The notes below the pieces were generated by a model. It searched no databases, had not been told where the DNA came from, and saw only the letters and a list, made by a program, of their open reading frames with translations. The position numbers and the translations under genes were made by a program. Positions 53,701 through 60,510 of a stretch of 64,000 nucleotides of DNA are shown piece after piece; within the stretch, counting starts at the first letter, position 1, and each line of letters starts with the position of its first letter. The stretch is from Nitrospira sp. (GTDB lineage Bacteria > Nitrospirota > Nitrospiria > Nitrospirales > Nitrospiraceae), in assembly GCA_018242765.1 (NCBI GenBank), contig JAFEBH010000002.1, forward strand, positions 496,001 through 560,000, written 5' to 3'.

Positions 53701-53999
53701 ACGACGAGCGAGTGACCCGATCCACGCTCCAGGCTGTGGCTCGCTATGACGTCCGCAAATACCCTGGGCGGATTCTCAACTTCGTGGCGTCAAATCGGTA
53801 TGTCGCTCAAACGGTGACGGACACCCGACATGTTTGGACAGAGTTTGGCGGCGAAGGAAGCAAGATGGTGCAGATTGCAGCCATCAATTCAGGGCAGCTC
53901 CTCGTCACACCACATGTTGAGGAAGTGACAAAACATCTCCTCTCTTTCCTTGGCGAGGATACTCAAAACAAACCAAATCCTTTAGCCGAAGCAATTTAG
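44706..53999 (+). CDS. lipopeptide synthetase FAAL-T-C-A-T-C-A-T-TE
   Basis: 3,097 aa (ATG 44736 is an alternative start). Domains in order: fatty acyl-AMP ligase 20-575 (YLQYTSGSTATPRGVMISH); carrier 1 (Ser638); condensation 718-1150 with HRLVADG at 849-855, so the second, catalytic His is Arg850; adenylation 1165-1670 with altered core YTSDSTGRPKG and binding-pocket code DGTMVAEAWK; carrier 2 (Ser1715); condensation 1777-2210 with HHIIGDQ at 1908-1914; adenylation 2232-2725, code DILQLGMIWK, which is glycine-like; carrier 3 (Ser2771); thioesterase 2832-3090 with GSCTG, so Cys2901 replaces the usual Ser. No epimerase. Expected product: an N-acylated short peptide ending in Gly, released or cyclised by the Cys thioesterase. 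Exporter follows after 45 bases. Confidence 0.95.
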   Translation: MFRDSPCLISMSKLSLRTIHNLHDLFRFRCRQRPNELAYALIRDNLELEHQLTYAQLERTVQSLAGQLAREVPQGTRALLLYPQGFDAACAFWACICAGLVAVPAPLPDLVRHKHSLPRLRSIIDDARASLVLTTSTIEAQASELSIEKKIAQIKWMATDHPYEQADSDELLRSTNTALAYLQYTSGSTATPRGVMISHANVLAHCKAMSLAGNVTDKSRSLCWLPYFHDYGLVHGILAPFYAGIPAYLMSPVTFLRRPLRWLEAVARFGISHSGGPNFSYEACLRAVRQQKEWRADLSTWMVASCGAEPIHPGTVRRFFDTFGPQGFRRTAFTPGYGLAEATLLVTMKRAGAEPSFLHVETDALTGSIVKEAHSSGLGTRTLVGCGEPVEATRVRIVNPTTLVECQSDVVGEVWVAGTGVGAGYWGKPEDTDATFAATLAGSGEGPFLRTGDLGFIHRKELFLTGRLKDLIIVRGRNYYPHDLEWTAESAHPGVRRGGGAAFSVEGKTGERVVLVYEIEPQVAEPDLPDVIGSIRRALADEHELEVHTVVLIRAGTIPRTSSGKIQRGACRIAFESGHLTVVASSTLPQSPQSDDDGLPNESPQTIVEKRLADIWQEVLGCDPPHRHANFFTLGGNSLLAAQSVARILGTFEVELPLSTLFEYPILSALAARIGELRTNPDNAGSDTEQDARASSNGTARMLLVPPSSACPRQSRDFLSYAQQRLWLLEQIYPGSAINHISMAVRMRGLVSPDVLERSVQEIARRHEILRTRFGSDRGEGFAEVSSEPIVMVERNTFLGLDPAEQNLQVRQFLRAERSRPFNLRQGPLFRLTVLTIEQNVHILSLTFHRLVADGWSLRIFWKELALLWEAGANGQEARLPTVALQYRDYADWQRTRLGQGLREVDRTYWTRQLNGAIPPAELPADRPRLQARTFEGNLRSRSLPSDLLARLALFCRHQNLTTFMVVYAVFATWLHRYTREPDVVIGSIVSCRRRRELEGMMGYCVNTVALRAQFSDGQTVQELLTKIRRVVGEAYDHQDLPFEEVIEALSLQRERSLSPLFNAMIVSEDDPLSTFSLKDLEITPLPWEPTASEFELALIVVNKAGELDLAFLYDSTIFADATIDRMLGQLEVLLEEFLKKPEARLDQLSLLTVEERRNIHLTWNEAPPTPSGIHALFEAQVERTPYAPAVSCGEQSISYQDLNRRANRVAYALRKLGVDADCPVGLCAEHSVDAVVGLLGILKAGGGYVPLDPSFPSHRLQLMLEDAHVSIVVTQTHLRNRLQSYRGQICDVDTLAIAAVGGPEEENLALPISPDQLAYIIYTSDSTGRPKGVAVTQSSLVTSLNARLQYYSEPVSRFLLTFSLDFDGSVTGIFWTLLQGGQLIIPLQTAYRDPTELAALIERHRISHIMWAPSLYQAVLGEASSTQLESLRLVVTAGESLALELLRRHYQLLPRATLYNEYGPAEAAAWCSVYQTTREETGARVPIGKPIDHMQLYVLDERLQPMPINVPGELHIAGECLARGYVNQPQLTKERFLTNPYVANTRLYRTGDLARYRTDGNVEILRRIDEQVKLHGARIEPREIESVLSNFPGVHHAVVLLRQDRPNQPRLVGYVAGESSLRKQIEQVRRYLVERLPHYMVPSVILWLDAMPLGPTGKVNRHALPAPKDMTGQAAATIAPRNRVEEALAELWKSVLEVPKASIHDNFFEQGGHSLLATQLVSRIRELFEIDLPLSSLFERPTISALAEEVMRLCQKERRSPALPPIIPVPRDQPIPLSYSQQRMWLMYQLAPESPAYNMSFASRQMGRLNKAAVRRAIDAICSRHDVFRTTFTMKGEGPVQIIQPFRPPHWVEVDLTHLPSAERQQRAAGLVEQEANRPFNLEQGPLARFFLIEIEPDDHVLVLTMHHIIGDQWSFGIIGYEFALFYNAFCRGDVPLAKPIALQYIDYAVWQRRCLTDDRLRMQSDYWQKKLAGLSKLSLPTDHPRPATQTFTGSHRMLELPASLIERLKQFSAEHNATVFMTLLTCFQILLSRYSGQTDVAVGAPIANRTQSEIESIIGSFVNTLIMRTDLSGNPTFIELMAQVRDTALEAYANQDFPFDKLVEMMHSSRDQSSAPLVQVLFNVPNAPIREIHIQGLSWVPFEVETQAAQFDLSLTIETEFARKAYLTFNTDLFEPQTAERMLGQYKILLQHALANPHCKLSELSTVTAAERRQMLLAWNRTQREYPKSECFPQLFETQAEKTPDSVAVSMGQTVLQYGQLNAWANQLARHLQTRGAKPGATVGIGLDRSLEMVVALLAVLKTGAAYVPLDPEFPRDRLRFMVQDASVAVVLTTSKLSDRFDGHVSPLLCLDREEKRIAQESSHNLAPIATPQDLAYVLYTSGSTGHPKGVEIPHQALVNFLWSMLHEPGCTAQDVLLSVTTISFDIFGLELYVPLLVGARVEIARRAAATDGRELRSLCESVQPTIMQATPATWRMLIEAGWLGGKNVTVLCGGEGLPPDLATSLLDRSLAVWNMYGPTETTIWSTIEKIGRTDQEITIGRPIANTDVYILDQFLQPVPIGVSGELYIGGHGLARGYRGRPELTQERFIPHPFSPGPLAKLYRTGDLARYRSDGHIVHLGRIDNQVKIRGFRIELGEIEVALNRHPSIRQAAVIAWEDRQGIKQLAAYVVCQEGPVPSQAELRSFLRSEIPDYMVPSFFVFLNAMPLTANNKIDRKALPSPTSSFSDELGHSSPRNQVEIQLTALWQHVLDVSKVGIHDNFFDLGGHSLKAARLFYLLEQVYGRRLPLAMLFQAPTIAEFASVLSQDHWTPPWQSLVAIQPNGVAAPIFMVPGVVGNVLVFAQLAKLLGPDQPTYGLQARGLDGKEAPFTSIPEMASHYVEQIRRVRPTGPYTVLGSCTGGLIAYEMAQQLLEQGQPVTLVVMDTWHPSTYRPHRIRLPMMAGLPLFVLWRGIRTLLALSRLPTKDWIPVFQHYYKKLMSLSRPNRDNNELMVEFHDERVTRSTLQAVARYDVRKYPGRILNFVASNRYVAQTVTDTRHVWTEFGGEGSKMVQIAAINSGQLLVTPHVEEVTKHLLSFLGEDTQNKPNPLAEAI

Positions 54000-54044
54000 G
54001 TGTGTACTTCCAATCTCCTCTGATGAAAGTGAGGCAAGTGGGTG

Positions 54045-55712
54045 ATGCGATTTGGACGCCTTCTCCGCTTTGTCGCGCAGCGGTCGAGATCCATGGCCTG
54101 GATCATGGTCTCTGTCGGTATGCTGTCCGGGTTCTTGAGTGCTGGAGTCTTGGCGCTCATCAATCATGTACTTCATCATCCCTCTGATCATTCTCTCCTT
54201 TTCGTACTGGGGTTTGTTGGCCTTGTTGCCGGCAAGATCATAGCGAGCGTTGTGTCCCAAATACTGCTCGTCCGATTCGCGCAGGACACCATCTTGGACC
54301 TTTCGCTGTCGCTCTGCGCGAAGATCGTGCGGGCACCGTTGCGTCGTTCCGAGGAACGAGGGCCTGCCAATATTCTTGTCACATTGACGGATGACGTCAG
54401 TTGGGTGACCTGGTCTATCCAATGCTTTCCGAGTTTCCTCATGAATCTTGCTCTGGTGTTGGGATGCGGGATCTTCCTTGCCTGGTTGTCCTGGAGTGTA
54501 TTTCTCGGGGTGGCCGGAGTCGCCATCATCAGTCTCCTCGGACATCAGTGGTTACACACCAGTACCCGCAGGATCATTGAAGCAGCTCGAGAGGCCAGAG
54601 CCGAACTGTTTCAACGTTTTCGCGCTCTTACTGATGGCTTGAAGGAACTGATGATGAATCAGGCACGGCGGAATGAGTTTATTAATCAGGAAGTGCGAGG
54701 AGCGGCAGAGTACTATCGAGAAACCAATCTGAAAGAGAGGCGAATCCGAGCTCTCCTCGGAGTCTGGACCCAGGTTTCGTTCTACTTCCTCATAGGTTAT
54801 CTCATATTTCTATTCCCATCGTTCGAGACTAATTCTCCTGAGGCCCTGACAGGCTACATCGTGGCCGTTCTCTATGTGATGGGTCCTATCTCGAGCGTCC
54901 TTGACATAGCACCCACTCTCGAGAGAGGCCAAGTGGCCTTGGAAAATATCGAACGCCTGGGTATCTCACTGGATGGTGATCTCAACAACCTCCAGGCGAC
55001 GAACATAGTCGATCAAAATCCTGGAATCCCTCCCATCGTGCAATGGAACGACGTCGAGTTTTCTTACCCCAAGAGCGATGGCGCCGAAACACCCTTCAAG
55101 CTCGGTCCGATCAGTTTTGAGCTGTCCCCTGGTGAATTGGTGTTCGTCATTGGAGGGAATGGAAGTGGGAAATCAACGCTTGTGAAAGTGCTTGCTGGAT
55201 TGTATCAGCCGTCGAGGGGAGACATAAAATTGGGCGGTACGATAATCACCGACGACAATCGGGAATGGTACCGTGAGCACTTCTCGATTATATTCTCGGA
55301 CTTCTACCTCTTCAAAAAGCTTCTCGGTCACTCTGATACTCAGGTAGAGAAGCTCATGTCCCATTACTTGCAATTGCTGCATTTGGATCAGAAAGTCACC
55401 GTATCCGATCGCACCTTTTCGACCCTCGACCTTTCACAGGGGCAACGAAAGCGGTTGGCCCTGGTATCGGCTTATCTGGAGGATCGCTCGATCTACGTGT
55501 TTGACGAGTGGGCGGCGGATCAAGATCCGCAGTACAAGGAAGTCTTTTACAAGACGTTGCTTCCTGACCTGCGCTCGCGAGGGAAAACGGTGATCGTTAT
55601 TACTCATGACGATCGGTATTTCCATCTTGGAAACCAGGTCATCAAGTTGGAAGACGGTAAAGTCGTGGAGCATGTGAGGACTGATGGAGGGAAGATTCGA
55701 TCGCATGGCTGA
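54045..55712 (+). CDS. cyclic-peptide-type ABC exporter
   Basis: About 555 aa, half-transporter with fused membrane and ATPase domains, of the SyrD/PvdE/YojI type that exports nonribosomal peptides. Five or six transmembrane helices in residues 15-290. Walker A GGNGSGKST near 370, signature LSQGQRKRLAL near 463, and Walker B/D-loop IYVFDEWAADQDPQYKEVFY, the last being typical of this family. Directly follows the NRPS gene on the same strand, so it should carry its product across the inner membrane. A GTG at 54042 is an alternative start. Confidence 0.93.
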   Translation: MRFGRLLRFVAQRSRSMAWIMVSVGMLSGFLSAGVLALINHVLHHPSDHSLLFVLGFVGLVAGKIIASVVSQILLVRFAQDTILDLSLSLCAKIVRAPLRRSEERGPANILVTLTDDVSWVTWSIQCFPSFLMNLALVLGCGIFLAWLSWSVFLGVAGVAIISLLGHQWLHTSTRRIIEAAREARAELFQRFRALTDGLKELMMNQARRNEFINQEVRGAAEYYRETNLKERRIRALLGVWTQVSFYFLIGYLIFLFPSFETNSPEALTGYIVAVLYVMGPISSVLDIAPTLERGQVALENIERLGISLDGDLNNLQATNIVDQNPGIPPIVQWNDVEFSYPKSDGAETPFKLGPISFELSPGELVFVIGGNGSGKSTLVKVLAGLYQPSRGDIKLGGTIITDDNREWYREHFSIIFSDFYLFKKLLGHSDTQVEKLMSHYLQLLHLDQKVTVSDRTFSTLDLSQGQRKRLALVSAYLEDRSIYVFDEWAADQDPQYKEVFYKTLLPDLRSRGKTVIVITHDDRYFHLGNQVIKLEDGKVVEHVRTDGGKIRSHG

Positions 55713-55856
55713 GGACACGCTATCGGATATCTCTCTTCAGGGACACGAGCCGCGTGCCTTCTCCGATGGAGGGTAACGAACTGCAGTGTGATCAGCTGCA
55801 CGTCATGGCTGACCTGCTGAAGTTTAAAGGTCTCAGACTTATTGTTCGACAGTCTG

Positions 55857-56291
55857 CTAACGTATGACCGGCTCCAAGATCATTTCCGCCTTCATTGAGT
55901 TGGAAATAAGACAATTGCGTTCTGCTTTCTCGATCAATTCCTTCGCTTTGGCTGCATCACCGCCAAGCTTCAAGGTAATGGAAGGCCGGATAGTGATCGC
56001 TGTGAATTGGAATTTTCCCTCCACTAACTCCAGCTGTCCTTCCGCCGTACTCTCGTATGAGGAAAAGGCAAGGCCGGCTCGTTCCGCGACGGCGAGAAAC
56101 GTCGTCATCAAACAGACGTTGGCGGACGCGACGAAGAGGTCTTCGGGAGACCAGATGTTCTCATGCCCCTTGAATTCCGGCGGGGTCGCCACCTCCACAT
56201 CTGGTTTCCCTGCGCACGAGATCATGCCCTTGCGCTGTTCCGTCCACTTCACCGAGGTCTGATACAGATAGGCCTTACTTTTTGATTCCAT
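55857..56291 (-). CDS. OsmC-family protein
   Basis: 144 aa with AGGAGG before ATG 56291. Features: GHENIWSPEDLFVASANVCL (reactive Cys) and CLISNSMKAEMILEPVI (second Cys) of the OsmC/Ohr family. Likely peroxide-handling. It is convergent with the NRPS-ABC transcript and probably not part of it. Second OsmC in the window (see 42209). Confidence 0.85.
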   Translation of the reverse strand: MESKSKAYLYQTSVKWTEQRKGMISCAGKPDVEVATPPEFKGHENIWSPEDLFVASANVCLMTTFLAVAERAGLAFSSYESTAEGQLELVEGKFQFTAITIRPSITLKLGGDAAKAKELIEKAERNCLISNSMKAEMILEPVIR

Positions 56292-56314
56292 TCGTCCTCC
56301 TTTTTGTCTCGCTA

Positions 56315-56811
56315 TCAGCTCACACCCGTCAGCTTCTTCATGGCTTTGATATAGGCCCGCCCTTGCTCCTGTCGTTCCATCAATCGAACCATTACCGACA
56401 CTGTGTCGCCGACTTCATTGATCAAATCTTCTCTTGTCACCTTCATGCATGGTCTTCATGGTGTTCGAACAAGCAGTGTAATTCACACCGTAAGCTTGCC
56501 GGAGTTCAGTCAGCTCCGCAGCTGAAGAGCGTACCCTTTTTAATGAGAAGTGGAAGCCCAGCCCCATGCACGACCAGCTCGACCGTGAGACTCTGCGGCG
56601 AAAACTCCTGATAGAGATTCTTGATGTTATTGAGCACACCACGTTGGACTTTTTCATCACCAAAATTCAGATGTAGCACGACACGATGCGGCCGACCGAT
56701 TTCAGGCGGCACGTCCTCGCCTGCCCCCCACGTTGATTGGCTGAGCATCATGAATAAAGGGCACACGAAGGAGACCACCAGCCATCTCAACGTCCGAGGG
56801 CGCCTCGTCAC
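56315..56811 (-). pseudogene. DsrE-like periplasmic protein, two frameshifts
   Basis: From GTG 56811 it has a signal peptide (VSFVCPLFMMLSQSTWG), then HRVVLHLNFGDEKVQRGVLN and ELVVHGAGLPLL. After KKGTLFS the frame is lost and continues in another frame as AELTELRQAYGVNYTACSNT. It shifts again after MKTM and continues VTREDLINEVGDTVSVMVRL to TGA 56315. All three pieces together give a complete DsrE-type domain with a Cys in YTACSN. Two shifts indicate a dead gene unless the sequence has errors. Confidence 0.7.
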
Positions 56812-56826
56812 TGGCTCATACCTCCG

Positions 56827-57309
56827 TTATTCCGCTCCCACCATCTTGTTCACCCAATCGCCGATCACATGTGTCAGCACAATGACGCACAGGGCAATGA
56901 AGAGATGCTCACCGATGACCCTCCAGGGAGCAATCCCTTGTGCTCGAGCGACGAAAAAGCTGAGAACTGTGAGTAAGAATAGTCCCCAAACGACGCTGAT
57001 GACAATCGCTTGCTCCAACGGACCAACGATGACGGGAACTACAAACGTGACGGACACCAGAAACTTCGCGGCGAATGTGGCAAGCGTAGCTTCCCAAATC
57101 TGCTTGGTCGGGCCGGTATTCTTGGACTCTTCGGATACATGAATACCCAGCGCATCCGATAAGGCATCAGCAATAGCGATCGTCTGAATGCCACCGATCA
57201 CGATCGCGCGCGAATGCGTGCCGGAGTGTAGTCCGACCATCAACCCAAGGGTGGTAATGACCCCTGATGTCAATCCGAAACTGATCCCCGTTTTCCAAGC
57301 CGCCTTCAT
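56827..57309 (-). CDS. VIT/CCC1-type membrane protein
   Basis: 160 aa from MKAAWKTGISFGLTSGVITT. Five hydrophobic segments; GLTSGVITTLGLMVGLHSGT and IADALSDALGIHVSEES resemble the first part of VIT1/CCC1 iron and manganese transporters. The soluble metal-binding domain of the plant type is lacking. Direction and metal are unknown. Same strand as the DsrE remnant. Confidence 0.7.
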   Translation of the reverse strand: MKAAWKTGISFGLTSGVITTLGLMVGLHSGTHSRAIVIGGIQTIAIADALSDALGIHVSEESKNTGPTKQIWEATLATFAAKFLVSVTFVVPVIVGPLEQAIVISVVWGLFLLTVLSFFVARAQGIAPWRVIGEHLFIALCVIVLTHVIGDWVNKMVGAE

Positions 57310-57737
57310 GTTGTCACAACACTCGATTGACAGTACCCCTTCCCTGAAAACCATCTCTCTTACGATCCATCTCCATCATACCCACTGACCTCATTACCCT
57401 GATGCATCACAGGAGTAACTTGCATCACTCATGACGGCTCATACCATTTCAACAAGCCGGCTCTGAGCTTGACGAAGCGCTCAAAGGCCCGATCTCCATC
57501 GCCCCTTCAACCAGGCTCACGCTCACCTTGAGCGATGTCGAGAAGCCGAGGGACAAGGCTGCCCGTGAGACCATCAAGGGGAACACTGAGAGACCGAAGC
57601 ATACTTGAAACAGGATAGTGAGATCACGAAAGAGTTTTGACCTACGGCCTGAGGTGCCCCATACTTATCACAGCGACATCAGCCGGATAGGACTGCATAA
57701 CGTTCTCGCCTTCATTGATGATGCCGTGAAGATGAAG
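57310..57737. other. intergenic stretch with unexplained open frames
   Basis: 428 bases upstream of the long repeat. A plus-strand open frame without a start codon (57434-57609) reads ALKGPISIAPSTRLTLTLSD. Another short one ends IDDAVKMKATFAEC just before 57760. Both look like fragments of genes, which I cannot name. Confidence 0.35.
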
Positions 57738-57870
57738 GCAACTTTTGCAGAATGCTGAAAAAGTCCGCCAGCGGCGTTCTCGCAGCGACCAGAGGCTCAA
57801 CGTACCGAAATGTACGTCTCGCCTCTTCGCTCGCTGTGGCCTTGCTGGATGGCCTTTGGGGACATCCTCA
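57738..57870. repeat. long intergenic repeat (Nitrospira type), copy 1
   Basis: Runs from TTTGCAGAATGCTGAAAAAG through GTTCTCGCAGCGACCAGAGG, CTCAACGTACCGAAATGTACG and CTCGCCTCTTCGCTCGCTG to GGCCTTGCTGGATGGCC. A degenerate inverted copy is at 61383-61500. I recall very similar sequences scattered in Nitrospira genomes. It lies just before the phosphopantetheinyl transferase gene. Confidence 0.65.
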
Positions 57871-57955
57871 AGTTACTGTGGTGTATGCTGCATGGAACAT
57901 TCCAGCTACCTTGTCGCCAACAGCCCAGTTTTCCACAACCTGTTAGGACTCCAAC

Positions 57956-58708
57956 GTGCTGATCTCATTCCAGTCGATAGACCATCTCACTGGCACCCGA
58001 CTCGAGAATCCCATCACCCTTGAGCGACATGCGGTTCATCTGTGGGGCGTTGAACTTGAGGGGTCGTCACGGTCTGTCGCGCGATGTTTCTCGTGGCTGG
58101 ATGAAGCAGAGCGCCACCGTGCGATTCGGTTGATTCGAGAGCAAGACCGACAGCACTACATCCTGGCTCATGGAGCCCTCAGAGCAGTCCTAGGCCGATG
58201 CCTCGGAGTCAGCCCATGTGTGGTATCGCTGGGATGTACGGAGACAGGCAAGCCTTTCCTCAAGAAGGCCGCACCGGAGCATTCCATGATTACCTTCAAT
58301 TTGTCTCATTCCCATAACCGTGCACTCATTGCTGTCACGAAGGCCCAGGAGATCGGAATCGACCTTGAATGGGTTCGTTCGGAAGTCGATGTTGCGAACT
58401 TATCCGAACGCTACTTTGCTCCTTCCGAACATGCCGTGATCATGCAGGCACCGAGAGAACAGCGCGCAACGATGTTTTTCCGTTACTGGGTCGCGAAGGA
58501 GGCGGTGCTGAAGGCCCAGGGAATCGGTCTCCGAGGGTTATCCGATTGCGAGGTCATCCTTGGCCAGAATGAACTTAACAGGAATATTCTGGTCCGCTTG
58601 GGTTCTCAATTCACAGAACCACTTCGCGTATGTCTGCTCGCTTGTGGAAAAGGATGGGACGCTGCAGTAGCCGCGCAGAATTTAGACGTCGTGAGACAAG
58701 GGGAGTAA
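57956..58708 (+). CDS. Sfp-type 4'-phosphopantetheinyl transferase
   Basis: 250 aa from GTG 57956 with AGGA seven bases upstream. Family motifs: FNLSHSHNRALIAVT, IGIDLEWVR (Mg-binding Asp) and RYWVAKEAVLKAQGIGL. It converts apo carrier domains to the holo form using coenzyme A, which the three carriers of the NRPS at 44706 need. Same strand as the NRPS and exporter, 2.2 kb beyond them, with an OsmC gene, the DsrE remnant and the VIT gene (all opposite strand) between. Functional link is inferred from position and need. Confidence 0.93.
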   Translation: MLISFQSIDHLTGTRLENPITLERHAVHLWGVELEGSSRSVARCFSWLDEAERHRAIRLIREQDRQHYILAHGALRAVLGRCLGVSPCVVSLGCTETGKPFLKKAAPEHSMITFNLSHSHNRALIAVTKAQEIGIDLEWVRSEVDVANLSERYFAPSEHAVIMQAPREQRATMFFRYWVAKEAVLKAQGIGLRGLSDCEVILGQNELNRNILVRLGSQFTEPLRVCLLACGKGWDAAVAAQNLDVVRQGE

Positions 58709-58750
58709 CAGGCCTGGAGCCATCCCTCCGTTGTGTTGCCAGCGCCAAAG

Positions 58751-59386
58751 CTATCGACGGCAGGCGGGCGAGTGTCGAAGACATTCTCCGAGCCATGTCG
58801 TGATCTGATCAAGCAGCACAGCCACCGCCCGATTGGCGGCGACCACGCCACCATAGGCGTTCTCACTCGGTGCAGGTTCGATGGCTTCAAATCGCTGCAT
58901 CCCCAGAATCGTCGACTGTTTGAGATCCACCAACTGAGCCAGTGCCGTCACTCTGACGCGACTCGGCTGCTGAAGAAACTCCTGCTGCAGGGCAAACCCG
59001 TAGACATCGAGTCGATAATCGCCTGGCAGTATGCTTGGCAAGAGAACGACATCGCGCCAGAGACCGCTCTGGCTCAAACTCTGAGCCAACAGAGGCGCAA
59101 ACATATTCGCTGGCGTATCAGCCCATTGATTCGTGGCGAAATATTCCAACTCATAGGGTCGTTTAAGATAGACCATCCGAGGGGTTTCAAATCCCGGCTC
59201 GGCTTGCGGAGGACTGAGCTGAACGACAGAACTATCCCCGTCGGCAGCATGAATCTCTCTCTGCCCTCCCTCACGACTCAGTTGATAGGTATGGGCCGCT
59301 TCAGATCCACCGCGAAATGAGATGCAGCCACTCGTAACCAGCACCAATAACACACAGCTCGCATGGACGGCCCGACGAGAAATCAT
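58751..59386 (-). CDS. PqiC-like ABC transport auxiliary lipoprotein
   Basis: 211 aa from MISRRAVHASC with lipobox LVTSGC. ABC_trans_aux family pattern: MVYLKRPYELEYFATNQWAD, then PANMFAPLLAQSL, and a C-terminal AVAVLLDQITTWLGE. In MCE systems this lipoprotein helps bridge the periplasm toward the outer membrane. It is the last gene of the mla operon, 34 bases after mlaD. Confidence 0.88.
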   Translation of the reverse strand: MISRRAVHASCVLLVLVTSGCISFRGGSEAAHTYQLSREGGQREIHAADGDSSVVQLSPPQAEPGFETPRMVYLKRPYELEYFATNQWADTPANMFAPLLAQSLSQSGLWRDVVLLPSILPGDYRLDVYGFALQQEFLQQPSRVRVTALAQLVDLKQSTILGMQRFEAIEPAPSENAYGGVVAANRAVAVLLDQITTWLGECLRHSPACRR

Positions 59387-59420
59387 TGCCCCCTTCACAG
59401 CTTCCCGTTCCTCAACCGGC

Positions 59421-60383
59421 TCATTCCCCAGGTCCTCGCGAAGGGGTCTTTCGTCCAAACACCAGCGAGCTTGGCTCTCGCTCCAACTCCCGCGCCACGC
59501 GCGTTAACGTACTGGTGAGCTGTCTCAGCTCCGTCACCAATTGACCGGCTTCCGGCAGAGTTCGCTTGGTGAATTGCTGCAGCTCTGGGCGGGCTTCACT
59601 GACAACCGCCCCCACGGTCTTCGTGGTCTTTGCAAGCTCCTCGGTCGCCACATCCATGGCGCTCACGCTCTTGGTGATCCCCGCGAGCAAGGGAGGAACC
59701 TGGGCATTCAGCGAAGTCGTCAGTCTGGCCAAATTCTCAGCGCTCCTGGCTGCGCCGTTTAAGCTTTGCTCGATCTGGGTCTTGTGGCTGGCAATGGTCT
59801 GAGCGACATCCGCAAGATCCTTGATGGTCTTCGTCAGCGTGGTGCGATTGTCTTCATCCAGTACTTTCGCCACTCCTTTGGCCGCCAGATCGAGATCAGC
59901 CAACAGTTGGGCCAGCCCCTCTTCCGAAAGGAGACGGGAGGCCGTTTTGTCCAACCGGGCAAATAATGATGGGCCCGTCCTGATCACCGGATATGTCTGC
60001 CCTGCTTGGGCCTGCAGCGAAGGAGCCTCACGGCTTCCCCCGGTCAAATTGATGGTGGCAAGCCCGGTTAGCCCCTGCGTTTCTAGTACGGCAATGGTAT
60101 CGGTCTTCACCGGCGTGCCTCGCACGATGTCCAGCGTCAACAGGACTTCCTCTGGATTGTCAGGACGCAACGTAATGGTCTTCACCCGACCCACATCGAC
60201 CCCGCGATATTTCACACTGGAATCGACACTGAGCCCTGCAACTGATTCCGTCATATAGGCCTCATACCGGTCGTACGACCCTCGATAGTCGCTCTTTCCC
60301 AGCCATAAAATCCCAGCGAGGATCATCGCTCCCAGAAACGCCACGAACGAACCGACGAGAATGTAGTTGACCTTTGGTTCCAT
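59421..60383 (-). CDS. mlaD: MCE-family lipid transport protein MlaD
   Basis: 320 aa. One N-terminal transmembrane helix (YILVGSFVAFLGAMILAGIL), an MCE domain (VKYRGVDVGRVKTITLRPD, LETQGLTGLATINLTGG), then a long helical C-terminal part of about 170 residues, as expected for MCE proteins that form a hexameric ring with a helical tunnel. Works with the ATPase and permease below in phospholipid transfer. Confidence 0.93.
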   Translation of the reverse strand: MEPKVNYILVGSFVAFLGAMILAGILWLGKSDYRGSYDRYEAYMTESVAGLSVDSSVKYRGVDVGRVKTITLRPDNPEEVLLTLDIVRGTPVKTDTIAVLETQGLTGLATINLTGGSREAPSLQAQAGQTYPVIRTGPSLFARLDKTASRLLSEEGLAQLLADLDLAAKGVAKVLDEDNRTTLTKTIKDLADVAQTIASHKTQIEQSLNGAARSAENLARLTTSLNAQVPPLLAGITKSVSAMDVATEELAKTTKTVGAVVSEARPELQQFTKRTLPEAGQLVTELRQLTSTLTRVARELEREPSSLVFGRKTPSRGPGE

Positions 60384-60420
60384 CTAGAGGCCTTCTTGGT
60401 ATCTCGATTTTGGGTTGCCG

Positions 60421-60480
60421 GTTCCGAGTTTCACGTTTCGAGATATCGATACCAGAAACCCGAAACGTGGAACTCGGAAC
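60421..60480. repeat. palindromic intergenic repeat, copy 5
   Basis: GTTCCGAGTTTCACGTTTCG (left) pairs with CGAAACGTGGAACTCGGAAC (right) in 19 of 20 positions, loop of 20. The strongest hairpin of the five-copy family, between mlaF and mlaD. Confidence 0.75.
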
Positions 60481-60510
60481 TCTTCGCCGACTCACCCCAC
60501 GCGATACGCG

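Noticed and set aside
57434..57609. Open frame ending ETIKGNTERPKHT as a gene
   Set aside because: No start codon after the preceding stop, no ribosome site and no family match; treated as unexplained intergenic sequence.
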